Below, piece by piece: positions 8,468 through 17,750 of a stretch of 64,000 bases of DNA. Where the stretch lies: contig NZ_AP022614.1 of NCBI RefSeq assembly GCF_010730575.1, forward strand, positions 4,092,001 to 4,156,000, given 5' to 3'. Position numbers and translations under genes: made by a program. Below the pieces are notes generated by a model. That model saw only the letters and a program-made list of their open reading frames with translations. It was not told the origin of the DNA and made no database searches. This DNA comes from Mycobacterium parmense. Lineage in GTDB: Bacteria; Actinomycetota; Actinomycetes; Mycobacteriales; Mycobacteriaceae. How positions within the stretch are numbered: position 1 is the stretch's first letter; each line of letters begins with the position of its first letter.

Positions 8468-9067
8468 ATGCCAACGGATCTGAGCCAGGTCGGCTCGCCG
8501 CGGCGTCGCAGCGAGAAGTCGCGCAACGCGATCGTCAGCGCCACCCGCGAACTGCTTCTTGAGCGCGGATTCGACGGTTTGACCATCGAGGCGGTCGCCG
8601 CCCGGGCCGGGGTCGGCAAGCAGACCATCTATCGCTGGTGGCCGAGCCGGCCGGCCCTGGTCGCCGACGTCATGCTCGAGGACGCGGACAAGCTCCTGGC
8701 GTCGGTGAACCACACCGGCGATCTGGCCGCCGATCTGGCGGGGTGGGTGCGCAAACTCGCGACGACGTTGACCACCGCCCGGGGCTCGGCGATGCTGAGA
8801 ATCTTGACCGTGGCGTGCATGGAACACGAGGACACGGCCGTCAAGCTGCGAGCGGGTTTCAGTACGCCGCTTCACGACAGCGTAAGAACCCGGATCCTCG
8901 CAGACGGTATCGACGAGACCACCGCCGAATCGGCCGCCGACGCCATCGTCGGAGGAGTCGTATACCCGATTCTTTCTGACCCGCAACGGTATTCACGACG
9001 GCGGGCCGAGCTCACCACCCAGATCATCGTCGACGCGCTCATCCGCCGACACCGACCACGACCGTAG
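8468..9067 (+). CDS. TetR-family transcriptional regulator
   Basis: A 199-residue TetR repressor. The N-terminal helix-turn-helix is clear ([20 protein letters not shown] then [17 protein letters not shown]), followed by a helical ligand-binding domain with a TetR_C-type pattern. Start at ATG 8468 was chosen from the family N-terminus. It is divergent from the acyl-CoA dehydrogenase/thiolase-like/DUF35 operon and probably represses it and itself through the palindrome at 8375-8400; an acyl-CoA ligand would fit but is not shown. Its last 75 bases overlap the 3' end of the convergent pyruvate-kinase-like gene. Confidence 0.88.
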   Translation: MPTDLSQVGSPRRRSEKSRNAIVSATRELLLERGFDGLTIEAVAARAGVGKQTIYRWWPSRPALVADVMLEDADKLLASVNHTGDLAADLAGWVRKLATTLTTARGSAMLRILTVACMEHEDTAVKLRAGFSTPLHDSVRTRILADGIDETTAESAADAIVGGVVYPILSDPQRYSRRRAELTTQIIVDALIRRHRPRP

Positions 9068-10933
9068 CGGACGCAGCAACGCGTTCTTCTTGTAGTAATG
9101 CTGGGCCATTCGGCGCATGATGTCGTCGAGGGCGGTGACCGCCTCGTTGAGGTAGGGGCCTTTGTTCAGCATCACGCACTCGGCCCGCTCGCTCATGGCC
9201 GCGTCGCTTATCTCGGCGCGGGAGGGCATCCCCGTCTTGGCGAGTTGCTCGAGGACCTGCGTGGCCCAGATCACCGGCAGGTGCGCGGCCTCGCACAGCC
9301 ACAGGATTTCCTCTTGTAGCTCCGCCATCCGTTCATAACCACACTCCACAGCCAGGTCGCCACGAGCGATCATCACGCCGACCCTGGGCCGGCGCATCGC
9401 TGTCAGCAGGAGCTGGGGGAGGTTCTCGAAGGCTTGTCGTGTCTCGATTTTCAGCACGATACCCAGGTCCTCGCCGCCCAGTCGGCCAAGCTCGTCGAGC
9501 AGTCGCTCGACATCAGACGCGGTGCGGACGAAGGACATGTCGACCAGGTCCGCGAGTTCGACCACAGCAGCCAAATCGGTGACATCGCCTTCGGTGAGCG
9601 CCGACACGGGCAGGTCGGTATCCGGCATGTTGATGCCCTTGCCCGCTTTGAGGCGAATCGTCCCCTGCTCGGGGTGATCGATGCGCACGGTGAGGGCTTC
9701 GCGTTCGACCGAGACGACGCGCCCACCGATCCGGCCGTCGTCGAAGTGAATCGCGTCGCCGACTTTGGCATGGTCGAACGCCTCGGGCAGCGTGCAGCCG
9801 ATGCGCACCGGCTGATCACCGTCCACCGGAGCGGGTGAGTTGTCGCGTGTCAGCAGCAGAAGGTCGCCGGCCCGCAACGCCAGGCTCTGCTCCGTTTCGG
9901 GAAGAAGTCCGACTTCGGTGGATTGCCCGCCACTTGCGGTGCGCAACACGGTTCCGGTTTCGAGGTACGTCGTCTGGCGCCCGGTCAACACGAATCCGCC
10001 CGAATCAGGGGGCGTGCCGGCGGCCTCGAGTACGAGCTCACGGTTGGATCCGCGCGCGTCCCGGAGCACCAGGACATCGCCGGCCGCGCGATTGGTCAGC
10101 CAGTGCAGCGGCACCGGGATCGACGCCATATCGGGTTGCGGCGGGCTCGTCGGGTCCTCCACCGATGTCAACCATGCCCGTGCCGGCGTGACGACCCGGC
10201 CCACAGGGTCCCGCTGCGGGCGCAGCTTCACGACGCGTGGCCCCGGCTCCAGCGGTCCCGTGCGCAGCTTCGGTCCCGCGAGGTCCATTGCCACCAGGCA
10301 CGTCGTACCGGCGCCCACGGCCGCGTCCCGGACGTGTTGTGCCATCGCCCGCCACGCCCGCTCATCGTCGTGGGCGCAGTTGATCCGCGCGATGTTCATC
10401 CCCCGGCGCACCAACTCGCAAACCAGCTCAGCGTCGGCCGCGGCCTGCGATGGCAGGGTCACCATGATGCGCGCCATCCGATGTGGCGGCTGGGCGCCGA
10501 GCAGCTCGACCGTGTGCTGACGCAGGATCTTCGGTCCCTGCTCGATGGGGACCGCGGAGGGCGAAGGCGGCCGCCAGTTGCCGTCCACAATGCCGGCGAT
10601 GGCCGACCGGACCGCCGCCAGCGTGGCCTGAACATGGGCTTCGCTGCGACCCAAGGACGAAAGTCCGAACTCCGCAAGACCGACTTGCAGTTCGCGCAAA
10701 TCGAATTGGCGGATTGCCCAGTAATGCAGTAGGTTTCGTGCACTCGACCGCTGTTCGGGAGCGGTTTCCGATAGCCAACCGGCCCAGGAGACCTCCGCCT
10801 CAAGCAAGCTTGCCAGCAGGCCGTCGACCCGCTCGAGTAAACCCCTGAGTCGCGGGACGACGTCGCCCTCGACCGGTGCCGGCGTGGCCCGCCCTGTCCC
10901 GTCCAGATCACCGGCCGTGCGCTGACCAAGCAC
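8993..10933 (-). CDS. Divergent pyruvate-kinase-like protein with N-terminal extension
   Basis: A 646-residue protein with a pyruvate kinase barrel. Recognisable segments are [17 protein letters not shown] (PK: NFSHG region), [12 protein letters not shown] (PK: KGPEIRTG), [15 protein letters not shown] (catalytic Lys/Glu-metal segment), [18 protein letters not shown], and [10 protein letters not shown] with [17 protein letters not shown]. About 150 extra helical residues precede the barrel, and the B domain is enlarged. The C-terminal allosteric domain of canonical PK is missing, and the MLSGETA region reads MLNKGPYLN. The GTG start at 10933 has GAGGAG 5 bases upstream. It may act on a PEP-like substrate, but canonical pyruvate kinase activity is uncertain. 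Confidence 0.8.
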   Translation of the reverse strand: MLGQRTAGDLDGTGRATPAPVEGDVVPRLRGLLERVDGLLASLLEAEVSWAGWLSETAPEQRSSARNLLHYWAIRQFDLRELQVGLAEFGLSSLGRSEAHVQATLAAVRSAIAGIVDGNWRPPSPSAVPIEQGPKILRQHTVELLGAQPPHRMARIMVTLPSQAAADAELVCELVRRGMNIARINCAHDDERAWRAMAQHVRDAAVGAGTTCLVAMDLAGPKLRTGPLEPGPRVVKLRPQRDPVGRVVTPARAWLTSVEDPTSPPQPDMASIPVPLHWLTNRAAGDVLVLRDARGSNRELVLEAAGTPPDSGGFVLTGRQTTYLETGTVLRTASGGQSTEVGLLPETEQSLALRAGDLLLLTRDNSPAPVDGDQPVRIGCTLPEAFDHAKVGDAIHFDDGRIGGRVVSVEREALTVRIDHPEQGTIRLKAGKGINMPDTDLPVSALTEGDVTDLAAVVELADLVDMSFVRTASDVERLLDELGRLGGEDLGIVLKIETRQAFENLPQLLLTAMRRPRVGVMIARGDLAVECGYERMAELQEEILWLCEAAHLPVIWATQVLEQLAKTGMPSRAEISDAAMSERAECVMLNKGPYLNEAVTALDDIMRRMAQHYYKKNALLRPLRSWSVSADERVDDDLGGELGPPS

Positions 10934-11266
10934 CGCAACTCCTCGCTCCGTGACCTCCGGCGGCCACCCGGTGTTAACGTCGCCTTAACGTGAATCACCA
11001 AGGCACGCACAAACTTATCGGTTAGGGAGGCACCGGGGCAGGGCCGTTGGTCCCCAAATTGCACCGACCGCCGCACGCGTCATCGTCGCGGCCCCGCACG
11101 ATTCAACTTGTAACGAGCGCTTAACGGCGCGGCAAGAATGGCGGGGGCGGTCGCCGCCATGTCGCCGGCGCTCAGACGCCTTTGCGCGACAACATCATTA
11201 AGACAAATGACGCTCATCACGAATTCGAATTGGACCTGGATGGAGAACCGGTGAAAAGATCCGGGG
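10934..11266. other. Intergenic region between divergent genes
   Basis: This 333-base spacer separates the minus-strand PK-like gene from the plus-strand acetamidase-like gene and must hold both promoters. It carries TTAACG direct repeats at 10974-10990 and another TTAACG near 11120. No credible coding sequence or RNA gene was seen. Confidence 0.5.
10974..10990. promoter_or_regulatory. Tandem TTAACG repeats, possible response-regulator site
   Basis: TTAACG occurs at 10974-10979 and again at 10985-10990, exactly 11 bases (one helical turn) apart, 41-57 bases upstream of the PK-like gene start. Same-face direct repeats of this spacing are typical of OmpR/PhoB-type regulators. Assignment to any regulator is inference. 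Confidence 0.35.
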
Positions 11267-12673
11267 GTGGTTGTTCACCGTGATCCGGACGTGCCGCCGA
11301 CGGACGAAGGGTCTGCGCGGATTGCACGCGACACCCTGGTCGAGGGGTTGGGGCGACGCGGTTTCGTCAGGGCCATCGCCGCGCTCGGCGCCGGCGCGGG
11401 GGTGGCAGGGTTCACGGCCGGATGTGTCAAGAACGGCTCGGCGGCCGCACCTCGAGGTGACGTCGGTGTGCTGCAACCGGGCCGGGGCGCCGTCGAAGGC
11501 AACCACTATCTGGCGTCCGCGCCCGACCAGGTGCTCTGGGGATACGTTCCCAACGTCCATGCGGCGGCAGTGCTTCGGATGAGATCGGGCGAGACGATCA
11601 CCGTCGACGCCGTCTCTCACGAGGGCATCCTCGAGGACCAGGGACGTGACCCCGTCGCGTACTTCGGGTCAAAGGGTGTGGCCCGCGCGGATGTCCTTGA
11701 CGACGCAGTCGCCATCGCATCGGAATATCGGCGCACCACAAGGGATTTCGATAAGGACGGTCCCCACGTCGTCACCGGGCCCGTGTTCGTCGAGGGCGCG
11801 CAGCCCGGGGACGTCCTCAAGATCGAGACACTGCAGGCCACGCCCCGGGTCGCCTACGGCGTCGTCTCGAACCGGCATGGCAAGGGTGCGTTGGCGAGGA
11901 CCGCCGACGGAGGCGCGCCGGCGGGGATAAGCATCGACGAGGTCATGCCGCCGGTGGGCCAAGACGGGCGGCCCAACGCCGATCCGACCAAGTACGGCAA
12001 CGTCTCCACCTTCACCACCGTCGAGGACGGCCTCGGTGTCATGCGCTACCGCGACACCTCCGTTCGGTTCCCGCTCAATCCCTTCATGGGAATCATGGGT
12101 GTCGCGTTCTCGCAGGACTCGTCGCTGACCGCGCCGAGCTCCAACTCGATCCCGCCGACCCTTGGCGGGGGCAACATCGACATCAAGCTCCTCGGGGTGG
12201 GCTCCACCCTGTACCTTCCCGTGTTTGCCGAAGGCGCGCTGTTCTACGCCGGCGACCCCCACCTGGCGATGGGCGACGGTGAAGTTGCGCTCACCGCGCT
12301 GGAGGGGTCCCTTCGGGGAACGTTCCGGCTCACGGTGTGCAAGCCGAAGTCGGGTGACGCGCCGTCGGTGGCCTACCGGTACCCCTTCGCCGAAAGCGCC
12401 GACCTGTGGGTGCCGATCGGGCTGTCCGATCCCGACGGCAGCGTCAACGGGCAGATCACCGACCTCAACGTGGCAATGCGCCGCGCGGTGGTCAATGCCC
12501 TGGACTTCCTCGAATTCGACAAGGGCATGGACCGCGCCACCGCATACGCCTACCTGGCCGCCGCGGCGGACTTCTCCGTCTCCCAAGTGGTCGACCGGAC
12601 CGTCGGGGTTCATGGACGGATCGCCAAATCGCATTTCACCCAGACCCGACCCGCGGTGACGAACCCCAGTTAG
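11267..12673 (+). CDS. Exported acetamidase/formamidase-family lipoprotein
   Basis: A 468-residue acetamidase/formamidase (FmdA/AmdA) family protein, which normally hydrolyses short-chain amides in the cytoplasm. Here a twin-arginine-like signal (GRRGFVRA, residues 29-36) and hydrophobic stretch end in a lipobox GFTAGC with the cysteine at residue 53, predicting Tat export and lipid anchoring. The family core follows: HYLASAPDQVLWGYVPN, VEGAQPGDVLKIETLQ, PFMGIMGVAFS, LGGGNIDIKLLGVGSTLYLP and GALFYAGDPHLAMGDGEV. Start GTG 11267 retains a typical n-region. Substrate may not be acetamide; the export signal is unusual for the family. Confidence 0.85.
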   Translation: MVVHRDPDVPPTDEGSARIARDTLVEGLGRRGFVRAIAALGAGAGVAGFTAGCVKNGSAAAPRGDVGVLQPGRGAVEGNHYLASAPDQVLWGYVPNVHAAAVLRMRSGETITVDAVSHEGILEDQGRDPVAYFGSKGVARADVLDDAVAIASEYRRTTRDFDKDGPHVVTGPVFVEGAQPGDVLKIETLQATPRVAYGVVSNRHGKGALARTADGGAPAGISIDEVMPPVGQDGRPNADPTKYGNVSTFTTVEDGLGVMRYRDTSVRFPLNPFMGIMGVAFSQDSSLTAPSSNSIPPTLGGGNIDIKLLGVGSTLYLPVFAEGALFYAGDPHLAMGDGEVALTALEGSLRGTFRLTVCKPKSGDAPSVAYRYPFAESADLWVPIGLSDPDGSVNGQITDLNVAMRRAVVNALDFLEFDKGMDRATAYAYLAAAADFSVSQVVDRTVGVHGRIAKSHFTQTRPAVTNPS

Positions 12674-12729
12674 CTGTCCCGGCCGCTCCAATTCCGCGGA
12701 ACGGGCGCTGGCGACGTCACTGATCGTCT

Positions 12730-13857
12730 ATGCATGACACTGTGACTGCGAACCCGGCGTCCGGCACCGCGGCGACGCCGCCGGACCAACTCGCCCCGGA
12801 CGCGCGCGCCGCTTGGCGGTTCTTTCAGCAGATGCTCTCCGACGTCACCAATGTCGTGAGCGAAGACGCCGAAACCGAACGGGAACTCCTGGAAGGGCTC
12901 CGGCTCATCGCGCGGGTGTCCTCGCTGTGCGCACAGATGTCCGTCGAGGCCGACCCCAACCGGCCATCCATCTTCGACATGTGCTCGCAGCACCGGATGG
13001 TCGGCGGCCCCAACCCCGACGGGAACTATTACCTGGCGATGATCCGCGGCGACCGGCGATACCGGATCAGCGGTTCGCGTGGCACCAGCGCCTACCTCGG
13101 GCTTCAGGTGCTCGCGGGCACCGGCCTGACGCCGCGGCGGATGTCCAATTACGTCAGCGACGTCGACCTCGAGCTGCGATCGGGTGAGTTCGCACTCGTG
13201 CTGTCGCCCGACGAGCCGCCGGAACTCGCCGGCGCGCAGTGGGTTCAGGTCCCGGCGGACGCGTCGGCGGTGGTGATCCGCGAGTACGTCGGAGATCGTG
13301 CCGCCGAGGAGTTGGCCGCGCTGCGCATCGAGGCCCTGGACCCCGACCCGCTCACACCTCCGACCGACGCCGGGCTCGCCGACCAGTTCACCGCGATGGC
13401 GTGGTCACTGATGAAGCTGGCCACGCTGCACCGCACCATCAAGCCGGAGTTGCTCGACAGTCCCAACACGCTGGTGACAGCACAGGCCGCGGATCTGGGC
13501 GCCGCGGACACGACCCCCGACAACCTGTACATGATGGGTACCTTCCGGCTCGACCCGGACCAGGCGCTGATCCTCGAGATCACGCCCCCCGACACGCGGT
13601 ACTGGAACGTCACGCTGGAGAGCATCTGGCACGAATGCCTCGAGCCGCGCCACCGGCACAGCTCGGTGACCAATCGCGGAATCCAGCCCGATGCGGACGG
13701 GCGCGTGCGAATCGCCATCTCGGCCAGCGACTTCGGGGTCGGGCATTGGCTCGACACGGGCGGTCGGCATCGCGGGTTCGTCGTGCTGCGCTGGCTGGAC
13801 AATCCCGCCCCGCCGGACGTGACGGTGTCGGTGTGCCGACGCGAGGAGCCGACGTGA
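12730..13857 (+). CDS. DUF1214-domain protein
   Basis: A 375-residue protein of the DUF1254/DUF1214 group. The C-terminal half shows the family pattern: NLYMMGTFRLDPDQALILEI, a YWNVTLESIWHE segment and FVVLRWLDNP. No transmembrane segment or catalytic motif stands out. It overlaps the downstream sulfotransferase gene by 4 bases (GTGA), so the two are translationally coupled; this pairing of a DUF1214 protein with a sulfotransferase-family protein is common in mycobacteria. Start ATG 12730 gives the longest family-like N-terminus. Biochemical function is unknown. Confidence 0.8.
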   Translation: MHDTVTANPASGTAATPPDQLAPDARAAWRFFQQMLSDVTNVVSEDAETERELLEGLRLIARVSSLCAQMSVEADPNRPSIFDMCSQHRMVGGPNPDGNYYLAMIRGDRRYRISGSRGTSAYLGLQVLAGTGLTPRRMSNYVSDVDLELRSGEFALVLSPDEPPELAGAQWVQVPADASAVVIREYVGDRAAEELAALRIEALDPDPLTPPTDAGLADQFTAMAWSLMKLATLHRTIKPELLDSPNTLVTAQAADLGAADTTPDNLYMMGTFRLDPDQALILEITPPDTRYWNVTLESIWHECLEPRHRHSSVTNRGIQPDADGRVRIAISASDFGVGHWLDTGGRHRGFVVLRWLDNPAPPDVTVSVCRREEPT

Positions 13858-15038
13858 CGCTGCAGCAGCGGTTCGATCCCCAGCGGCTGCTCGCCGCCGC
13901 CTGCGAAGAGACCGGAAGCGACGACTTCGGCGACGGGCTGGGCCTGGCCGGCTGGCAGGCTGCGCTGCAGCGCGTGACCGACGGCCTCATCAACGACGCG
14001 CGCCTGTCGGACATCGGTGTCGAGATCGCGCACCTCGACCTCATGCGCGCCCTGAAGAACCGGCTGGACGTCGTCGCCTGGCGCAGGCAACATCCCGAGG
14101 TGGCCGACGAGTCGATCCGTCAGCCGATCTTCATCGTCGGCCAGCCCCGCACCGCAACGACGATCCTCTATGACCTGCTCGCCCAGGACCCCGAACTGCG
14201 CGCGCCGCTGACATGGGAGGTGGACGCGCCCTGCCCCGTACCGAAACCCGTGTCCTACCATGACGATCCCCGCATCGCGCAGACACAGGCCGGCATCGAG
14301 CTCTCCGAGCAGATCATGCCCGGCTTCCTGGCCTTCCATCCGATGGGCGCGCTGGTCGGGCAGGAGTGCGTGCGCATCACGGCCGGGGCGTTCACCAGCA
14401 TGATCTTCTCGGTGCAGTACCGGCTGCCGAGTTACTACCGGTGGCTGCTCTACGAGGCGGACCATGCCCCCGCCTACCGCTACCATCGGATCTTCCTGCA
14501 GCACTTGCAATCCGGTGTTTCGGGCCAGCGGCTGCTCAAGTCGCCCGCGCACCTGTGGCAGCTCGGCGCGCTGCTGGCCGAGTATCCCGACGCGCTGATC
14601 GTGCAGACCCACCGCGATCCGCTGAACGTCATCTCCTCGATCGCCGCGCTGACCCACCACCTGCGCCGCATGTGCAGCGACGAATCCAGCATCGCCGAGT
14701 GCGCGGCGCAGTCCTACGAGGAGATCGTCGCGGGCCTCGAGCGCGAGATGGCCCTGCGGGCCGGTGGCGCCGTGCCGGCGGGACGGGTGATCGACGTGCA
14801 GTACACCGATTTCATGAACGACCCGTGGAGCACGATCAACGACATCTACCAGCGCCTGGGCCGGGATTTGAGTCCCGTTGCGGCACAACGGATGCGCGAC
14901 TTCCTGACGGCTCACCCGGGAGACGGTGGCCGGGGCCGGTACACCTGGTCGGACACCGGCCTGGACGCCGGCGAGGTCCGCGAGCGGGTGCGCGCCTACC
15001 AAGAGCGCTACTCGGTGCCGACCGAGCAGTTGCGCTGA
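13854..15038 (+). CDS. Sulfotransferase-family protein
   Basis: A 394-residue member of the PAPS-dependent sulfotransferase superfamily (sulfotransferase_3 type). The 5'-phosphosulfate loop is IFIVGQPRTATTILYDLLAQ (residues 97-116). The 3'-phosphate motif is seen around LIVQTHRDPLNVISSIAAL, and the C-terminus has GRVIDVQYTDFMNDP. Such enzymes would transfer sulfate from PAPS to a hydroxyl of a lipid or small molecule. GTG start 13854 overlaps the stop of the DUF1214 gene (GTGA). Many mycobacteria have numerous paralogs, so the acceptor cannot be named. Confidence 0.85.
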   Translation: MTLQQRFDPQRLLAAACEETGSDDFGDGLGLAGWQAALQRVTDGLINDARLSDIGVEIAHLDLMRALKNRLDVVAWRRQHPEVADESIRQPIFIVGQPRTATTILYDLLAQDPELRAPLTWEVDAPCPVPKPVSYHDDPRIAQTQAGIELSEQIMPGFLAFHPMGALVGQECVRITAGAFTSMIFSVQYRLPSYYRWLLYEADHAPAYRYHRIFLQHLQSGVSGQRLLKSPAHLWQLGALLAEYPDALIVQTHRDPLNVISSIAALTHHLRRMCSDESSIAECAAQSYEEIVAGLEREMALRAGGAVPAGRVIDVQYTDFMNDPWSTINDIYQRLGRDLSPVAAQRMRDFLTAHPGDGGRGRYTWSDTGLDAGEVRERVRAYQERYSVPTEQLR

Positions 15039-15070
15039 GCCGTCGTATTGCTCATGGGTCTCAACGCCGA

Positions 15071-15075
15071 AGGAG
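15071..15075 (+). promoter_or_regulatory. Ribosome binding site deciding the DUF190 gene start
   Basis: AGGAG at 15071-15075 lies 5 bases before GTG 15081. Upstream candidates (TTG 15048, ATG 15054) lack such a site, so GTG 15081 is preferred. Confidence 0.6.
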
Positions 15076-15080
15076 CGGGT

Positions 15081-16157
15081 GTGGACGAAGAGTGTCTGAA
15101 GCTGAGTACCTACCTCGCCGAGCGCCGACGAACCGGGGACAAGTTCGTCTCGGATGTGCTGCTCGAACTCTTCGAACGACACCACGTCGCCAGCAGCATC
15201 GTGTTGCGCGGCATCGGCGGCTTCGGGACTGGACACCACCTCAGGACGGATGAGTCTTTGTCGTTGTCCGAGGACCCCCCGGTGGTCGTCACCGCCGTCG
15301 ACACCAGCGAGAAGATGGAGGCTTTGCTGGGGCCCGTGTTGAGCATCAAGCAACGCGGTCTGGTCACGTTGGAACGCGCGCGATTACTGCGCGACCAGAT
15401 CGGTCCGCTGCAGCTGCCCGACGAACTGCACGAAGCCGTCAAGTTGACCGTCTACGTCGGCCGCAAGGAACGCGTGTACGGGGTCCCCGCCTATGTCGCC
15501 CTCTGCGACCTCATGTACCGGCGGGGGCTGGCCGGGGCATCGGTGTTCCTGGGCGTCGACGGGCTCTCCCACGGGCGGCGACAGCGCGCGCGGTTCTTCG
15601 GCCGCAACGCCGACGTCCCGATGATGGTCATCGCCGTGGGGTCCGGCGAGCGCATCGGGCGCGTGCTGCCCGAGCTCGGCGGGCTGCTGCGGCAACCCAT
15701 GTTCACACTCGAGCGAGTCCGCGTGTGCAAGCGCGACGGCGAACTCTTGGAACGTCCCCACGCCCTGCCGGGGGTCGACGCACACGGCCTGCCGCTCTGG
15801 CAGAAGCTGATGATCTACACCTCCGAGTCGTCACGGCACGGCGGCATGCCCATTCACCGCGCGATCGTGCAGCGGCTCCGGCGGCGCAAGACGCCCGACG
15901 GCGCGACCGTCATGCGCGGCATTTGGGGCTTCCACGGGGACCATCGGCCCCACGGCGACAAGCTGTTCGCCCTGGGCCGTCAGGTTCCCGTCGTCACCAT
16001 CGTCATCGACACCCCGGCCAACATCGCGGACTCCTTCGACGTGGTCGACGAACTGACCCGGGACGAGGGGCTGGTGACGAGCGAAATGGTCCCGGCGCTG
16101 GTGTCCGACGAGGGCGACGGTTCGGGCCCGCCGCCTCTGGCGCGATACCGGTATTGA
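15081..16157 (+). CDS. Protein with three tandem DUF190 domains
   Basis: A 358-residue protein built of three similar DUF190 (PII-like fold) units. Unit 1 (about 4-100) contains ASSIVLRGIGGFGTGHHL; unit 2 (about 120-220) GASVFLGVDGLSHGRRQ; unit 3 (about 245-345) GATVMRGIWGFHGDHRPHG. Each unit begins with a KLSTYL-, KLTVYV- or KLMIYT-type strand and ends with a VVTxVD-like strand, matching the ferredoxin-like core. DUF190 proteins are usually single-domain and often occur next to fluoride channels (CrcB/Fluc); no crcB gene lies in this window. A fused pseudo-trimer, mimicking the trimeric PII ring, is a plausible reading. Ligand unknown. Confidence 0.8.
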   Translation: MDEECLKLSTYLAERRRTGDKFVSDVLLELFERHHVASSIVLRGIGGFGTGHHLRTDESLSLSEDPPVVVTAVDTSEKMEALLGPVLSIKQRGLVTLERARLLRDQIGPLQLPDELHEAVKLTVYVGRKERVYGVPAYVALCDLMYRRGLAGASVFLGVDGLSHGRRQRARFFGRNADVPMMVIAVGSGERIGRVLPELGGLLRQPMFTLERVRVCKRDGELLERPHALPGVDAHGLPLWQKLMIYTSESSRHGGMPIHRAIVQRLRRRKTPDGATVMRGIWGFHGDHRPHGDKLFALGRQVPVVTIVIDTPANIADSFDVVDELTRDEGLVTSEMVPALVSDEGDGSGPPPLARYRY

Positions 16158-16161
16158 CGGG

Positions 16162-17055
16162 TCAGCCCGCCACAGAGGCGTCGTAGATCGACTGAATAGC
16201 CTCGTCGAGGGTGGCGTTGAACTGCTCGTCGGTCTGGTCGACCGTCAGCCCCTCGGTGAGCGCGCGGCTGAAGCTGGCGATCACCCCGGTGTTCTGCGCG
16301 AGCAGCTTGTTCGCCTCGTCCCGGGAGTAGCCGCCGGAGAGGGCGAGCACCCGCATCACCTTGGGGTGGTCGACGAACACGCGGTAGTGGTTGGCCTCGG
16401 TCGGCAGGCTGAGCTTGAGCATGACGCGCTGCCCGTCGGGCACGGTGTCGAGTTGCTTGGTGATCTCGTCCCGCAGGATGTCCTCGGCCTGCGCCTTGTC
16501 CGAGATCGAGATGGTGACCTCGGGTTCGATGATGGGCACCAGGCCGTGCGACAGCACCTGGTGGGCCACCTCGAACTGCTGAGCGACCACCGCGGCGATG
16601 CCCCCGCGATTCGCGCCGCCGATCACCGACCGCTCCTTGGTGCCGAAGACGCCCTTACCGACTGCCCGCTCCAGCAGCTCGTCGAGTCCCGGCATCGGCT
16701 TCATCAGCTGCACACCGTCGGCCACCTCCGCGAGGCCCTTGTCGATCTTGAGTATCGGCACCACGCCCTTAGTCTCCCACAAGTAGGTGGTCGACGGCTT
16801 GCCCTCGATGTCGCGGTCCATCGTCTGCTCGAACAGGATCGCCGCGAGCACCCGGTCCCCCGTGAACGCCGGGGACGTGATGATCCGCGAACGCATCTCG
16901 TGGATGAGGTCGAACATGTCCTTCTCGGAGGAGTATGCGTCGTCTTGGATCCCGTACAGCCGCAGCGCCTTGGGCGTCGAGCCACCACTCTGGTCGAGCG
17001 CGGCGACGAATCCCTTGCCCGCCGTCATTCGGTCCGCCTGCTTTTCGTTCGGCAT
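16162..17055 (-). CDS. Fructose-bisphosphate aldolase class I
   Basis: A 297-residue class I (Schiff-base) aldolase that cleaves fructose-1,6-bisphosphate in glycolysis. The N-terminus has GKGFVAALDQSGGSTPKAL, typical of the bacterial class I family, with FEQTMDRDIEG and VPILKIDKGL following. VMLKLSLPTEANHY probably carries the catalytic lysine, and RVLALSGGYSRDEANKLLA binds phosphate. ATG 17055 has GGAGAG 4 bases upstream. Its 3' end lies 4 bases from the convergent DUF190 gene. Mycobacteria usually also have a class II enzyme, so this would be an additional isozyme. Confidence 0.93.
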   Translation of the reverse strand: MPNEKQADRMTAGKGFVAALDQSGGSTPKALRLYGIQDDAYSSEKDMFDLIHEMRSRIITSPAFTGDRVLAAILFEQTMDRDIEGKPSTTYLWETKGVVPILKIDKGLAEVADGVQLMKPMPGLDELLERAVGKGVFGTKERSVIGGANRGGIAAVVAQQFEVAHQVLSHGLVPIIEPEVTISISDKAQAEDILRDEITKQLDTVPDGQRVMLKLSLPTEANHYRVFVDHPKVMRVLALSGGYSRDEANKLLAQNTGVIASFSRALTEGLTVDQTDEQFNATLDEAIQSIYDASVAG

Positions 17056-17153
17056 GGAACTCTCCACTCCCTCGTGGTCGTCGCACGGCCCGCTGTCAAG
17101 CCCGAATCGTGCCCGATCATATTCGGCCGATCGACGCGCGAGCAGGCAGGTCG

Positions 17154-17750
17154 CTACCGCGGTAGGCCTGGTCGCGGTGGCACGGGCTTGGCGGGCCACA
17201 CAGCCATGCGGTCGAGAAGACCGTCGCGCAGTACCAGCGTGTGGAAGAGGACCGCGCAGACGTGCGCGGTGAACGTCAGGAAGAGCAGGAAGGCGAAGAT
17301 CGTGTGGCATTGTCGCAGCACTGCGTAGACGTCGATGTCCTGTGGCACCACGCCGGGCAGGTGAAGCGGCCCGACAAGGGTGGTCGGGAGTCGCGCCGCG
17401 GACAGCATCGCCCAGCCGACCAGGGGCTGCACCAGCAGCAACGCGTACAGCAGGTACTCCGACCAGGTCGCGACCCGACGTTCGACCGCGCTCATAGTCG
17501 CCAGGAAGGGTGGCAGCCGGTGGGTCAGCCGGTTGGCGAGGCGCACCACGGCGAAGACCAGGATCAGCATCCCCAACGGGCGGTGGATGGCCAGCAGCAA
17601 TGGATAGTAGGTCAGCGACGCGATCATCGTCACGCCGATGAGCAGCTGGGCGATCACCATCGGCGCCATGAGCCAGTGCAGGATCCGCGACGGCACGGCG
17701 AAACGGACCGGGGCGGAGGTGGCGCCGGTGGTCGCGGGATCGGCGGTCAT
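17154..17750 (-). CDS. Cytochrome b561-family membrane protein
   Basis: A 198-residue four-helix di-haem cytochrome b561. Histidines in RILHWLMAPMVIAQLLIG, LAIHRPLGMLILVFA and RQCHTIFAFLLFLTFTAHVC are in the places expected for haem ligands. The ATG overlaps the stop of the upstream exported catalase-like gene (ATGA, 17747-17750), so the two are coupled. The likely role is to pass electrons across the membrane to the exported peroxidase. The same gene pair (SrpA-type catalase with cytochrome b561) is known in other bacteria. Start ATG 17750 is fixed by the overlap. Confidence 0.88.
   Translation of the reverse strand: MTADPATTGATSAPVRFAVPSRILHWLMAPMVIAQLLIGVTMIASLTYYPLLLAIHRPLGMLILVFAVVRLANRLTHRLPPFLATMSAVERRVATWSEYLLYALLLVQPLVGWAMLSAARLPTTLVGPLHLPGVVPQDIDVYAVLRQCHTIFAFLLFLTFTAHVCAVLFHTLVLRDGLLDRMAVWPAKPVPPRPGLPR

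Noticed and set aside
13861..13890. GGTTCGATCCC resembling a tRNA T-arm
   Set aside because: It lies inside the sulfotransferase coding frame and no acceptor or anticodon stem can be formed around it.
13245..15353. 702-codon minus-strand frame opposite the DUF1214 and sulfotransferase genes
   Set aside because: Antisense shadow of two recognisable coupled genes.
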